A stretch of DNA of 64,000 bases from Flavobacteriales bacterium (GTDB taxonomy: Bacteria > Bacteroidota > Bacteroidia > Flavobacteriales_F > PHOS-HE28), in NCBI GenBank assembly GCA_016721005.1, contig JADKJM010000016.1, positions 62,001 through 126,000 on the forward strand, read 5' to 3'. Of the stretch, positions 50,708 through 58,206 are shown one piece after another. Under the pieces are notes generated by a model. That model did not search any database, was not told where the DNA came from, and was given only the letters and a program-made list of their open reading frames with translations. Position 1 is the stretch's first letter. The number at the start of each line of letters is the position of its first letter. The translations under genes were made by a program, and so were the position numbers.

Positions 50708-51748
50708 TCAACCCGCTTGTTTCAAGGTGAAGGTGAAGGTGGTTCCCTTCCCTTCCGTGCTGTCCACGGTGATCGTTTCGCCGTGTGCATCCACGATGTG
50801 CTTGACGATCGCCAGACCCAGACCGGAACCGCCTTCATTGCGTGCGCGACTCTTTCCCACGCGGTAGAATCGTTCGAACAAGCGCGGCAGGTGTTCCGCA
50901 CTTATCCCGATGCCATCGTCAGAGACCTCCATCACCACTTGGTTCCCTAACGGGTAACTGCTCACCGTACACGTGCCGCCTTCGCGACCGTAGTTGATCG
51001 CATTGTTCAAGAGGTTCAGGAATACCTGCCCCAAGCGGTCCTTGTCCGCATTCGCGAACGCATCGCGATCCACCTTGTTCACCAAACGGACGCCTTTCTC
51101 CCGCGCCTTGATCTCCAACGCTTCCGTGGCGTCCTTCACCGCAGCATGCAGATCGACCCGCGTGATGCGAAGATCCATGGCGCCGCCCTCCAAGCGCGTG
51201 ATCAGATCCAGATCCTCCACGATCTTCATCAAGCGATCCACACTGTTGGAAGCCCGGTTCAGGAAGTCACGGTTCACCTTGTCATCCTCCAATCCACCTT
51301 CCAACAACGTGAGGATGTAGCCTTGTATGTTGAAGATCGGCGTCTTCAGTTCGTGCGCTAGATTGCCGATGAACTCCCGTCGGAACTGCTCCCGCTCATG
51401 CAACTCCCGGATCTCGCTGCGCCGTTCGCTCGCCCACTCCGCCACTTCCACATTCACCCGGCTCAGCACATCTCCTTTCACCTTCTTCACATCCGCTTCC
51501 TTCGGCCTTCGCTTCAGGTCATGCACGGTACGATACAATACCTTGATCCGGCTGTGGATGAAGCGCTCGATGCCGAAGGAGAACGCCCAGTACGCGACCC
51601 CGAACATCAGCACGCTGATCCCGACGCTCCACCATTCGGAAGGTGCGGGGACGAGTTCCGCGAAGAACACCGCCAACAGACCTGCGACCGCCAACGCGAC
51701 CACCAGTGCAGCGAAGAACGCAACGTGTCGTGGTGAAAGCTGTCCCAA
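50708..51748 (-). CDS. Sensor histidine kinase (PhoR-like), no adjacent regulator
   Basis: A 346-residue kinase with two N-terminal membrane helices (HVAFFAALVVALAVAGLLAV, VGISVLMFGVAYWAFSFGI) and almost no periplasmic domain. The HisKA box is FIGNLAHELKTPIFNIQGY with the phospho-His, followed by N (LLNNAINYG), G1 (VSDDGIGI), F (LFERFYRVGKSR) and G2 (GGSGLGLAIVKHIVD). It is close to the PhoR-like kinases of Bacteroidota, which normally sit beside a PhoP-type regulator. None is found next to it here, so its partner is elsewhere. Confidence 0.92.
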   Translation of the reverse strand: MGQLSPRHVAFFAALVVALAVAGLLAVFFAELVPAPSEWWSVGISVLMFGVAYWAFSFGIERFIHSRIKVLYRTVHDLKRRPKEADVKKVKGDVLSRVNVEVAEWASERRSEIRELHEREQFRREFIGNLAHELKTPIFNIQGYILTLLEGGLEDDKVNRDFLNRASNSVDRLMKIVEDLDLITRLEGGAMDLRITRVDLHAAVKDATEALEIKAREKGVRLVNKVDRDAFANADKDRLGQVFLNLLNNAINYGREGGTCTVSSYPLGNQVVMEVSDDGIGISAEHLPRLFERFYRVGKSRARNEGGSGLGLAIVKHIVDAHGETITVDSTEGKGTTFTFTLKQAG

Positions 51749-51794
51749 AGCGACGCGGTGTATTACAAGTATAGACCGCGGCCCAACGCGTTGA

Positions 51795-52304
51795 TCAATG
51801 GGTGATGAGGAACGTCGGGCTCACGGTCGAGTTGCTCTCGTGCAGTGCCCGGTCGTACATGCGGACGCTCAATCGGATCGTATCCACGGTCCCTGTCGGC
51901 TGTGGGATCAACGGCCAAGGCCGCAGTGCCACGGCGATCTCTCCTTCCAAGGCCTTGTTCTGCCCCGTGGGCGTGATGCGAGGAATACGATACTTCAACG
52001 GAACCGCGAACACGATCGGGACCCAGATATCGTTCTGCAGATCGTCATAATCCACGAACAGGTTGTAGTAGTACGGCGACCCGGTGTTGAACGGCGAGGT
52101 GTTGTCCGATGCATCCAAGCCCACATCGCCGTCGCCATCGGTGAATGAAATAGTGAGTGAAGCGGAGTCACCGAATACCGCGAACGACTTGTACTTGATG
52201 GCAGGCTCCGCAGGAAACGAGTCGCGTTTGATACATCCCGGCGACAACAGACCAAGCGCCAGGATGCCCCCGGCTACTTTTACCGCTGCGCGTTGCATGA
52301 TCAT
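51795..52304 (-). CDS. Lipoprotein of unknown function
   Basis: A 169-residue protein with signal peptide and lipobox (GILALGLLSPGC). The mature part includes LTISFTDGDGDVGLDASDNT, an acidic loop typical of a Bacteroidota lipoprotein family that I cannot name, then YYYNLFVDYDDLQND and a C-terminal IRLSVRMYDRALHESN. The start at 52304 was chosen from the signal peptide and the -7 box TACCTTTG six bases upstream. The 5' end overlaps the divergent LuxE-like gene. Confidence 0.78.
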   Translation of the reverse strand: MIMQRAAVKVAGGILALGLLSPGCIKRDSFPAEPAIKYKSFAVFGDSASLTISFTDGDGDVGLDASDNTSPFNTGSPYYYNLFVDYDDLQNDIWVPIVFAVPLKYRIPRITPTGQNKALEGEIAVALRPWPLIPQPTGTVDTIRLSVRMYDRALHESNSTVSPTFLITH

Positions 52305-52317
52305 GGTCCCAAAGGTA
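52275..52317. promoter_or_regulatory. Divergent overlapping promoters
   Basis: Plus strand: TACTTTTA at 52275-52282, 14 bases before the ATG at 52297. Minus strand: TACCTTTG at 52317-52310, five bases before the ATG at 52304. Each -7 box lies inside or at the edge of the other gene. Confidence 0.5.
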
Positions 52318-53325
52318 ACAGCACTGCCCGCCGGCTTGTCGGAGTCCTTTCTGGATCGTCCATTCGCAGTGGACGGCCCTGAAACCTTCAACGTGCTGGC
52401 CGTCGATCTATTTCGCCTGCACGCGGAATACAATCCTGTCTATCGCCAGTATGTCGAAGCCCTCGGGGTCGACCCATTGAAGGTTCGAAAAGTAGAAGAG
52501 ATCTCTTTCCTGCCCATCACATTGTTCCGAAGCCAGCGCGTTCTGCTTGCGGGTCTTGAACCGCGCATCACCTTCACGAGCAGCGGCACCACCGGGGCGA
52601 TCACCAGCGAGCACCATGTGCCTTGGCCCGAAGTGTACGAGCGCTCCTTCCTCACTTCATTCAAAGCGAATCATGGCGATCCGAGGGACTGGCGGATCCT
52701 GGCCCTGCTTCCCTCCTACTTGGAGCGAAGTGGAAGTTCCTTGGTGTACATGGCGGAGAAACTCATCGCAGCGAGCGGGGATCCGTTGAGTGGCACCTAC
52801 TTGAACAAGTACGATGAGCTCGCTCGTGCGGTGAAGAGATCAGAAACGGAGGGGCGTAAGACCTTGCTCCTCGGGGTGCCCTTCGCGTTGCTTGATCTCG
52901 CGGAACAACATCCGATGCCCTTGCGCCACACCACGATCATGGAGACCGGCGGCATGAAAGGCCGACGACCGGAAATGGTGCGCGAGGAGCTGCACCGGAT
53001 CCTGTGTGCGGCGTTCGGCGTGAAGGCGATCCACAGCGAGTACGGCATGACCGAGTTGCTCTCACAAGCGTGGAGCGCGGGCAAGGGTCGCTATCGTTGT
53101 CCGCCGTGGATGCAGGTGCGCTTGCGCGATGTGAACGATCCCTTCGCTTCCGTTCCGGATGGACGGACCGGCGGCATCGACGTGATCGACCTCGCCAACA
53201 TCGGCAGTTGTCCGTTCATCAGCACGCAGGATCTCGGACGGCGACACGCCGACGGGTCCTTCGAAGTGCTCGGACGTTTCGACAACAGCGATCTGCGGGG
53301 GTGTAACTTGATGGTCAGCATATGA
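52297..53325 (+). CDS. LuxE-like acyl-protein synthetase / acyl-CoA ligase-like protein
   Basis: A 342-residue protein. The nucleotide-binding P-loop-like TFTSSGTTGAITSEHHVPW, the later HTTIMETGGMKGRRPEMVRE and HSEYGMTELLSQAWSAGKGR fit the LuxE branch of the adenylate-forming superfamily. No luxC or luxD homologue lies nearby, so a role in luminescence is unlikely; in Bacteroidota such proteins are single genes of unclear function, possibly activating acyl groups. A second ATG two codons later (52303) is possible. The start overlaps the divergent lipoprotein gene by 8 bases. Confidence 0.85.
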   Translation: MIMVPKVTALPAGLSESFLDRPFAVDGPETFNVLAVDLFRLHAEYNPVYRQYVEALGVDPLKVRKVEEISFLPITLFRSQRVLLAGLEPRITFTSSGTTGAITSEHHVPWPEVYERSFLTSFKANHGDPRDWRILALLPSYLERSGSSLVYMAEKLIAASGDPLSGTYLNKYDELARAVKRSETEGRKTLLLGVPFALLDLAEQHPMPLRHTTIMETGGMKGRRPEMVREELHRILCAAFGVKAIHSEYGMTELLSQAWSAGKGRYRCPPWMQVRLRDVNDPFASVPDGRTGGIDVIDLANIGSCPFISTQDLGRRHADGSFEVLGRFDNSDLRGCNLMVSI

Positions 53326-53326
53326 C

Positions 53327-53354
53327 CATGCGGACATGTGGCCATGTGCGCATG
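53327..53354. terminator. Hairpin between convergent LuxE-like and tyrS genes
   Basis: CATGCG...CATG and CATG...CGCATG form a stem around a TGGC loop in the 37-base gap between the two stops. It could end transcription in both directions, but no T-tract is present. Confidence 0.5.
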
Positions 53355-53362
53355 TCGGAAGG

Positions 53363-54688
53363 CTAGACCACCTTCACCAGGAAGTAGTTCTTCTTCCCGC
53401 GCTGCAGTAAGAGGTACTTGCCGTGGATGAGTTGATCGGTTGAGGTCCCTTGATCTGGTGTGACCTTCACCTTATTAACCCATAGCGAACCTTCCAATAT
53501 TGCTCGCTTAGCATCACCGGATGACCCTAGGAATCGGCATCGCCAAAAGAGCTTGTCCATAGGGATACTGCGACCTATCTGCTCGCGACTTACACCGGCA
53601 GGCGTGAAATCGTCCGGGTTAGCGACAGTTGTATAATGCTCGAGGCTATCGAACAGATCTTCCCATGCACTTTCCGGCAAGGCTTCGAGATTCTCCTTCA
53701 AATTGCCAAAGAGCGCTTCTGATGTCTGCATGGCCAACAGCAACGCCTCTTCACCATGTACCCGTCGCGTGAGATCCTCGGCCAATGCCTTCTGCAACAA
53801 TCGCTGATGAGGAGCCTTGACATGCTCAGAGATCAAATCTTCAGTGCGTTCACGCTCCCACGTCGTGAAAATGCGGATGCACTTCGCGGCTTCCTCATCG
53901 CCCACGTTCAACCAGAACTGGTAGAACTTGTACGGTGATGTGCGCGCCGCATCGAGCCAGATGTTGCCGCCTTCGCTCTTCCCGAACTTGCTGCCATCGG
54001 CCTTGGTAAGCAAGGGCGTGGTGATGGCGAATGCGGGGTTGCTCACGGCTTCCTCACCGCCCATGCGTCGGATCAATTCCGTGCCGGTGGTGATGTTGCC
54101 CCATTGGTCGCTGCCACCCATCTGGAAGTTGCAACCCTTGTTCTTCCACAACCAGTAGAAGTCGTAACCCTGCACCAACTGGTAGCTGAACTCGGTGAAG
54201 CTGATACCCGTCTCCAAGCGGTTCTTCACGCTGTCCTTCGCCATCATGTAATTCACCGTGAGGTGCTTGCCCACTTCCCGGATGAAGCGCAGAAAGCCCA
54301 TGTCCACGAACCAGTCGTAGTTGTTCACCAGCTCCGCGGCGTTGGTCGTGCTGCGGAAATCAAGAAAGCGTTCGAGTTGCTTCTGGATACACGCTTGATT
54401 GTGACGCAGCGCGCTTTCATCAAGCAGGTTGCGCTCGGTGCTCTTGCCGCTTGGGTCGCCGACCATACCGGTCGCACCACCGACCAACGCCACAGGCAAG
54501 TGCCCGCACCGCTGGAAATGCACGAGGATCATGATCTGCACCAGGTTGCCCACATGCAAACTATCCGCCGTGGGATCGAAGCCGATGTAGCCACGCTGCA
54601 TCCCTTTCGAGAGCTGATCTCCCGCGCCGGGCATACTGTCATGCAGCAGTCCGCGCCATCGCAATTCCTCAATGAAGTCCTTGACCAT
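53363..54688 (-). CDS. tyrS: Tyrosyl-tRNA synthetase
   Basis: A 441-residue class I synthetase. The HIGH-like motif appears in GFDPTADSLHVGNLVQIMI, the tyrosine site in YQLVQGYDFYWLWKNKGCNF and QMGGSDQWGNITTG, and the KMSKS-like motif as KFGKSEGGNIWLD. The C-terminal S4 domain (VNKVKVTPDQGTSTDQLIHG) binds tRNA. The start at 54688 is supported by a strong Shine-Dalgarno sequence GGAGGG (54697-54692) and a TACCTTAG box (54719-54712). Confidence 0.97.
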   Translation of the reverse strand: MVKDFIEELRWRGLLHDSMPGAGDQLSKGMQRGYIGFDPTADSLHVGNLVQIMILVHFQRCGHLPVALVGGATGMVGDPSGKSTERNLLDESALRHNQACIQKQLERFLDFRSTTNAAELVNNYDWFVDMGFLRFIREVGKHLTVNYMMAKDSVKNRLETGISFTEFSYQLVQGYDFYWLWKNKGCNFQMGGSDQWGNITTGTELIRRMGGEEAVSNPAFAITTPLLTKADGSKFGKSEGGNIWLDAARTSPYKFYQFWLNVGDEEAAKCIRIFTTWERERTEDLISEHVKAPHQRLLQKALAEDLTRRVHGEEALLLAMQTSEALFGNLKENLEALPESAWEDLFDSLEHYTTVANPDDFTPAGVSREQIGRSIPMDKLFWRCRFLGSSGDAKRAILEGSLWVNKVKVTPDQGTSTDQLIHGKYLLLQRGKKNYFLVKVV

Positions 54689-54691
54689 GTT

Positions 54692-54719
54692 CCCTCCGTT
54701 GTAAGCGGCGCCTAAGGTA
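54692..54719 (-). promoter_or_regulatory. tyrS -7 element and Shine-Dalgarno sequence
   Basis: TACCTTAG (54719-54712) and GGAGGG (54697-54692) before the ATG at 54688. The strong Shine-Dalgarno sequence is unusual for this window, where most starts lack one. Confidence 0.5.
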
Positions 54720-54755
54720 GCCGCGCCCTCGAAGCCGCATCTAACTTGCCGCCCT

Positions 54756-55763
54756 ATGGATCTGATCACCGGCGCCACCGGTATTGTTGGCACGCACTTG
54801 TTGCTGGAACGGACGCAAGGAAGCGGTCAAGTGCGCGCTTTGTACCGCAAGGGATCGGATCGATCCATTGTGCAGCAGGTGTTCGATCACTATGGTGCGA
54901 GCGAACTGGTGCAACGCATCGAATGGGTCGAAGGCGACCTGTTGGATGTGAGTTCCTTGGCGGATGCCTTGCAGGGCATGGAGCACGTGTACCACGCCGG
55001 TGCACTGGTCTCCTTCGATCCGCGCATGGCAAAGGCGATGTATGCCGCGAATGTGCAGGGCACCGCGAACTTGGTGAACGTGGCGTTGGAGTGTGGTGTG
55101 AAGCGCCTCTGCCATGTGAGCAGCACCGCAGCGAACGGACGCGCACCGGCTGGTGTGGACCGCACCGAGGAATTACCGTGGATCGACGACAAGAACACCT
55201 CGGACTATGCGCGCAGCAAGTACATGGCAGAGTTGGAAGTGCAACGCGGCATCATGGAAGGGCTGGATGCGGTGATGGTGAATCCGTGCGTGATCATCGG
55301 GCCGGGTGCAGGAACGCGCAGCAGCATGGCCTTGGTGGATCGCGTGCAACGCGGCACTAGCTTCTACACCACCGGCAGCAATGCCTTCGTGGATGCGCGC
55401 GATGTAGCGCGATGCATGAGCTTGTTGATGGACCGCGGTCTATCCGGTGAGCGTTATTTGCTTGTCGGGGAGAACGCAGACTACCGTCGGCTCTTCGACC
55501 TCTTGAGTGATGGCTTCGGAAACGCCAGGCCCACGCGCGAAGCGCAGTCGTGGATGCTCGGACTCGCATGGCGACTCGAAGCCGTACGCTCACGGCTGAT
55601 GGGTCGCTCACCCTTGGTGACGCGCGCGACCGTGGAGAGTTCCATGAACCGACGCGGGTACAGCAATGCGAAAGTGACCGCCCTACTCGGGCATCACTTC
55701 ATGTCGCTGGAGGACTCCGTAACGAACGTGGTGTCCTTCGCCAAGCGCAGGGTATCGCGCTGA
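54756..55763 (+). CDS. NAD(P)-dependent epimerase/dehydratase (extended SDR)
   Basis: A 335-residue extended short-chain dehydrogenase. The cofactor loop is ITGATGIVGTHLLLE, followed by WVEGDLLDVSSLADALQGME, then HVSSTAANGR, and the active-site YARSKYMAE (YxxxK). It resembles dihydroflavonol reductase-like and sterol-dehydrogenase-like epimerases common in Bacteroidota. Substrate unknown. It diverges from tyrS, and its 3' end overlaps the convergent DUF4296 gene by 70 bases. Confidence 0.9.
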   Translation: MDLITGATGIVGTHLLLERTQGSGQVRALYRKGSDRSIVQQVFDHYGASELVQRIEWVEGDLLDVSSLADALQGMEHVYHAGALVSFDPRMAKAMYAANVQGTANLVNVALECGVKRLCHVSSTAANGRAPAGVDRTEELPWIDDKNTSDYARSKYMAELEVQRGIMEGLDAVMVNPCVIIGPGAGTRSSMALVDRVQRGTSFYTTGSNAFVDARDVARCMSLLMDRGLSGERYLLVGENADYRRLFDLLSDGFGNARPTREAQSWMLGLAWRLEAVRSRLMGRSPLVTRATVESSMNRRGYSNAKVTALLGHHFMSLEDSVTNVVSFAKRRVSR

Positions 55764-56092
55764 AGGCCATCATCCTTCCGGATCCGCAAACGATCGATCA
55801 CATCGTCATAGATCGCCTTCATCACCAGCGGTTGTCCGGCGTAATGGTCGAAGCTCTTCTCGAACTGCGCACGATCGACTCCCTGTTCCTTGAACAGATC
55901 ATCGTAGTAGCGATCCATCGGGATGGCCGCGCCGAGCTCGGTAGTGCGTTCCACATTCATTCGCGCTTCGATCAACGTAGCGCCCAGCACTACTTCGGTG
56001 AATCGTTCACGATCCAGCACGCCTTCGGGCAGGGTTTCCTTCGGGGCACAACCCGCGAGGATCAATAAGCCGATCAGCCATGCGCGCATCAT
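55694..56092 (-). CDS. DUF4296 lipoprotein
   Basis: A 132-residue lipoprotein with lipobox LLILAGC. The family pattern is seen in LDRERFTEVVLGATLIEARM and KSFDHYAGQPLVMKAIYDDV, with helical character throughout. DUF4296 proteins have no known function and are found beside pyrC and dpm1 in Flavobacteriales, as here. The ATG overlaps the pyrC stop by four bases. The 3' end runs 70 bases into the convergent epimerase gene. Confidence 0.87.
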   Translation of the reverse strand: MMRAWLIGLLILAGCAPKETLPEGVLDRERFTEVVLGATLIEARMNVERTTELGAAIPMDRYYDDLFKEQGVDRAQFEKSFDHYAGQPLVMKAIYDDVIDRLRIRKDDGLQRDTLRLAKDTTFVTESSSDMK

Positions 56093-57423
56093 GTGAACAA
56101 CAGGCGTTCACCGCGCACAGAGCGGTCCACTTTGCCATCCGCGTATACCATCCGACCATTCACCCAGGTATTCAGAACGCGCGCACGGAAGCGTTGTCCT
56201 TCGAAGGGCGACCAGCCGCACTTGTACAACAGGTTCTCCTTCGTGACGGTCCATGGTGCATCGAGATCCACGAGCACGAGATCGGCCTTGAAGCCTTCCC
56301 GTACATAACCGCGTTCCTTCACGGCGAACAAGCGGGCTGGCGCGTGGCACATCTTCTCCACCACCATTTCCAAGGTGAGGACGCCATCGTGCATCATCTC
56401 AAGCATCGCCACCAGCGCATGCTGTACCAATGGACCACCGCTGGGACACTTCGCATACTTCTGCGCCTTCTCCTCGATGGTATGCGGTGCATGATCAGTC
56501 GCGATCACGTCGATGCGACCCTCGTTCACCGCGCGACGGATCGCATCGCGATCCTCTGCTGACTTCACCGCCGGATTCCACTTGATCAGCGCACCCTGCT
56601 TCGCGTAGTCCTTCTCGGTGAACCAGAGGTGGTGGACGCAAGCTTCCGCAGTGATGCGCTTCCCATCCAGCGGACCGGGATCGAAAAGATCCAGCTCACG
56701 CGCGGTGCTGATGTGTAACACATGCAGGCGCGTGCCATGCTCCTTCGCCAGGGCCACCGCATTGCTGCTGCTGCGGAAACATGCTTCAGCACTGCGGATG
56801 CGTGGATGTTCCTCCAGCGGAATGTCCTCTCCCCAACGCTCAACAGCACGCTGCATATTCGCGCGGATCGTTCCCTCATCCTCCGCATGGATCGCGATAC
56901 GCATGTGCGCTTCGCGGAACAAACGGTCAAGGGTCACGGGGTCGTCGACAAGCATGTTGCCGGTACTTGATCCGAGGAAAGCCTTCAATCCGCAAACGGT
57001 CTTCGGATCGGTCTTCAGCACCTCGTCCATGTTGTCGTTGGCGACACCCATGTAGAAGGAATAGTTCACCACCGATGATGCAGCACCCAACGCGTACTTG
57101 GCCGCGAGGAGTTCCTGCGTCAGCGTCTGCGGAACGGTGTTGGGCATTTCCATATAACTGGTGATGCCTCCAGCCGCCGCCGCCGCACTCCCATGCGCGA
57201 TGTCCTCCTTATGCGTGAGACCGGGTTCGCGGAAATGCACTTGGTCATCGATCGCGCCGGGGAGCAGGTGCCTACCCCTGCCGTCGTGATCCTCCGCGTT
57301 CGACACTGAGCCGATCCCTTCCTCGGCCACACGTTCGATGCGATCACCGTTGATGAGCACATCCGCATGGAAGACACGGCCGGAGCCCACAACTTGAACA
57401 TCGCGTAGCACAAGTCCTTTCAT
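56089..57423 (-). CDS. pyrC: Dihydroorotase (multifunctional-type)
   Basis: A 444-residue metal-dependent amidohydrolase of pyrimidine synthesis, closing carbamoyl-aspartate to dihydroorotate. Metal and substrate motifs: LLPGAIDDQVHFREPGLTHK (HxH replaced by QVHF with R), MEMPNTVPQT, IAIHAEDEGTIRAN, LHVLHISTARELDLFD and DVIATDHAPHTIEEKAQKYA (catalytic Asp). Note that the first metal site reads DQVHFRE, where most enzymes have D-x-H-x-H-xR; the Gln for His change is common in Bacteroidota and may alter metal binding. It follows dpm1 by six bases. Confidence 0.93.
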   Translation of the reverse strand: MKGLVLRDVQVVGSGRVFHADVLINGDRIERVAEEGIGSVSNAEDHDGRGRHLLPGAIDDQVHFREPGLTHKEDIAHGSAAAAAGGITSYMEMPNTVPQTLTQELLAAKYALGAASSVVNYSFYMGVANDNMDEVLKTDPKTVCGLKAFLGSSTGNMLVDDPVTLDRLFREAHMRIAIHAEDEGTIRANMQRAVERWGEDIPLEEHPRIRSAEACFRSSSNAVALAKEHGTRLHVLHISTARELDLFDPGPLDGKRITAEACVHHLWFTEKDYAKQGALIKWNPAVKSAEDRDAIRRAVNEGRIDVIATDHAPHTIEEKAQKYAKCPSGGPLVQHALVAMLEMMHDGVLTLEMVVEKMCHAPARLFAVKERGYVREGFKADLVLVDLDAPWTVTKENLLYKCGWSPFEGQRFRARVLNTWVNGRMVYADGKVDRSVRGERLLFT

Positions 57424-57429
57424 GATCCA

Positions 57430-58149
57430 CTACTTGATCCAACCACCGAAGCGCATCTGCAGCACGCCGATGATGGCTTCCTTGAAGATGCCGCTGTTCA
57501 TCTTGCTGGTGCCACGTTCTCGATCGATGAAAGTGATGGGAACCTCCACGATCCGGAACCCTTTCCGGATCACGCGATATTTCATTTCGATCTGGAACGC
57601 GTAGCCGATGAAGCGTACTTCATCAAGCGGTAAGGCCTGGAGCACGCGGCGGGTATAACACACGAACCCTGCGGTGGTGTCCCGCACGCCCAGCCAAAGA
57701 ATGGCGCGCACATAGAGCGAAGCACAGTAGCTCAGCAGCACCCGGTCCCAACTCCAATCCTTCACACGGCCGCCCTTCACGTAACGTGAACCGACGCTCA
57801 TATCACCTCCCTGTTCCGCACACGCCTTGTACAGGCGCACAAGGTCATCCGGGTCGTGGGAGAAGTCGGCATCCATCTCGAAGATGTACGCGTAGTCGTT
57901 CGCGATGGCCCATTTGAAACCGGTGATGTACGCGGTGCCAAGGCCGAGCTTTCCACTGCGCTCCAATAGATGCAGGCGACCGGCCCAACGCGGCTGCATT
58001 TCCTTCACGATGTTGCCGGTGCCATCCGGCGATCCGTCGTCCACGATGAGAAGGTGGAACTCCGGTTCGAGCCTGAACACATGTGCAACGATGTCGCGGA
58101 TGTTCTCCTGCTCGTTGTATGTGGGTATGATGACCAGCCGAGGGGGCAC
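57430..58149 (-). CDS. Polyprenol monophosphomannose synthase (DPM1-like glycosyltransferase 2)
   Basis: A 239-residue GT2 enzyme starting at GTG 58149. It has VIIPTYNEQENIRDIVAHVF, LLIVDDGSPDGTGNIVKEMQ, FEMDADFSHDPDDLVRLYKA (DxD) and a C-terminal RERGTSKMNSGIFKEAIIGV. It moves mannose, or a related sugar, from GDP onto polyprenol phosphate, a donor that ArnT/PMT-type enzymes such as the one encoded at 13638-15224 can use (inferred link). First gene of dpm1-pyrC-DUF4296. A TATATTTA box (58187-58180) may be its promoter. Confidence 0.92.
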   Translation of the reverse strand: MPPRLVIIPTYNEQENIRDIVAHVFRLEPEFHLLIVDDGSPDGTGNIVKEMQPRWAGRLHLLERSGKLGLGTAYITGFKWAIANDYAYIFEMDADFSHDPDDLVRLYKACAEQGGDMSVGSRYVKGGRVKDWSWDRVLLSYCASLYVRAILWLGVRDTTAGFVCYTRRVLQALPLDEVRFIGYAFQIEMKYRVIRKGFRIVEVPITFIDRERGTSKMNSGIFKEAIIGVLQMRFGGWIK

Positions 58150-58179
58150 GTGGAGGGGTTGACACCTTTCGGCGGTGCG

Positions 58180-58187
58180 TAAATATA
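58180..58187 (-). promoter_or_regulatory. Possible -7 element for dpm1-pyrC-DUF4296
   Basis: Minus-strand TATATTTA, 30 bases before the GTG start of the glycosyltransferase gene and just after the stop of the large adhesin-like gene. Confidence 0.35.
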
Positions 58188-58206
58188 GAAGGGTGGATCC
58201 CTTGGA

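Noticed and set aside
52297..53325. Bioluminescence locus
   Set aside because: Only a LuxE-like protein is present; no luxAB, luxC or luxD homologue is nearby.
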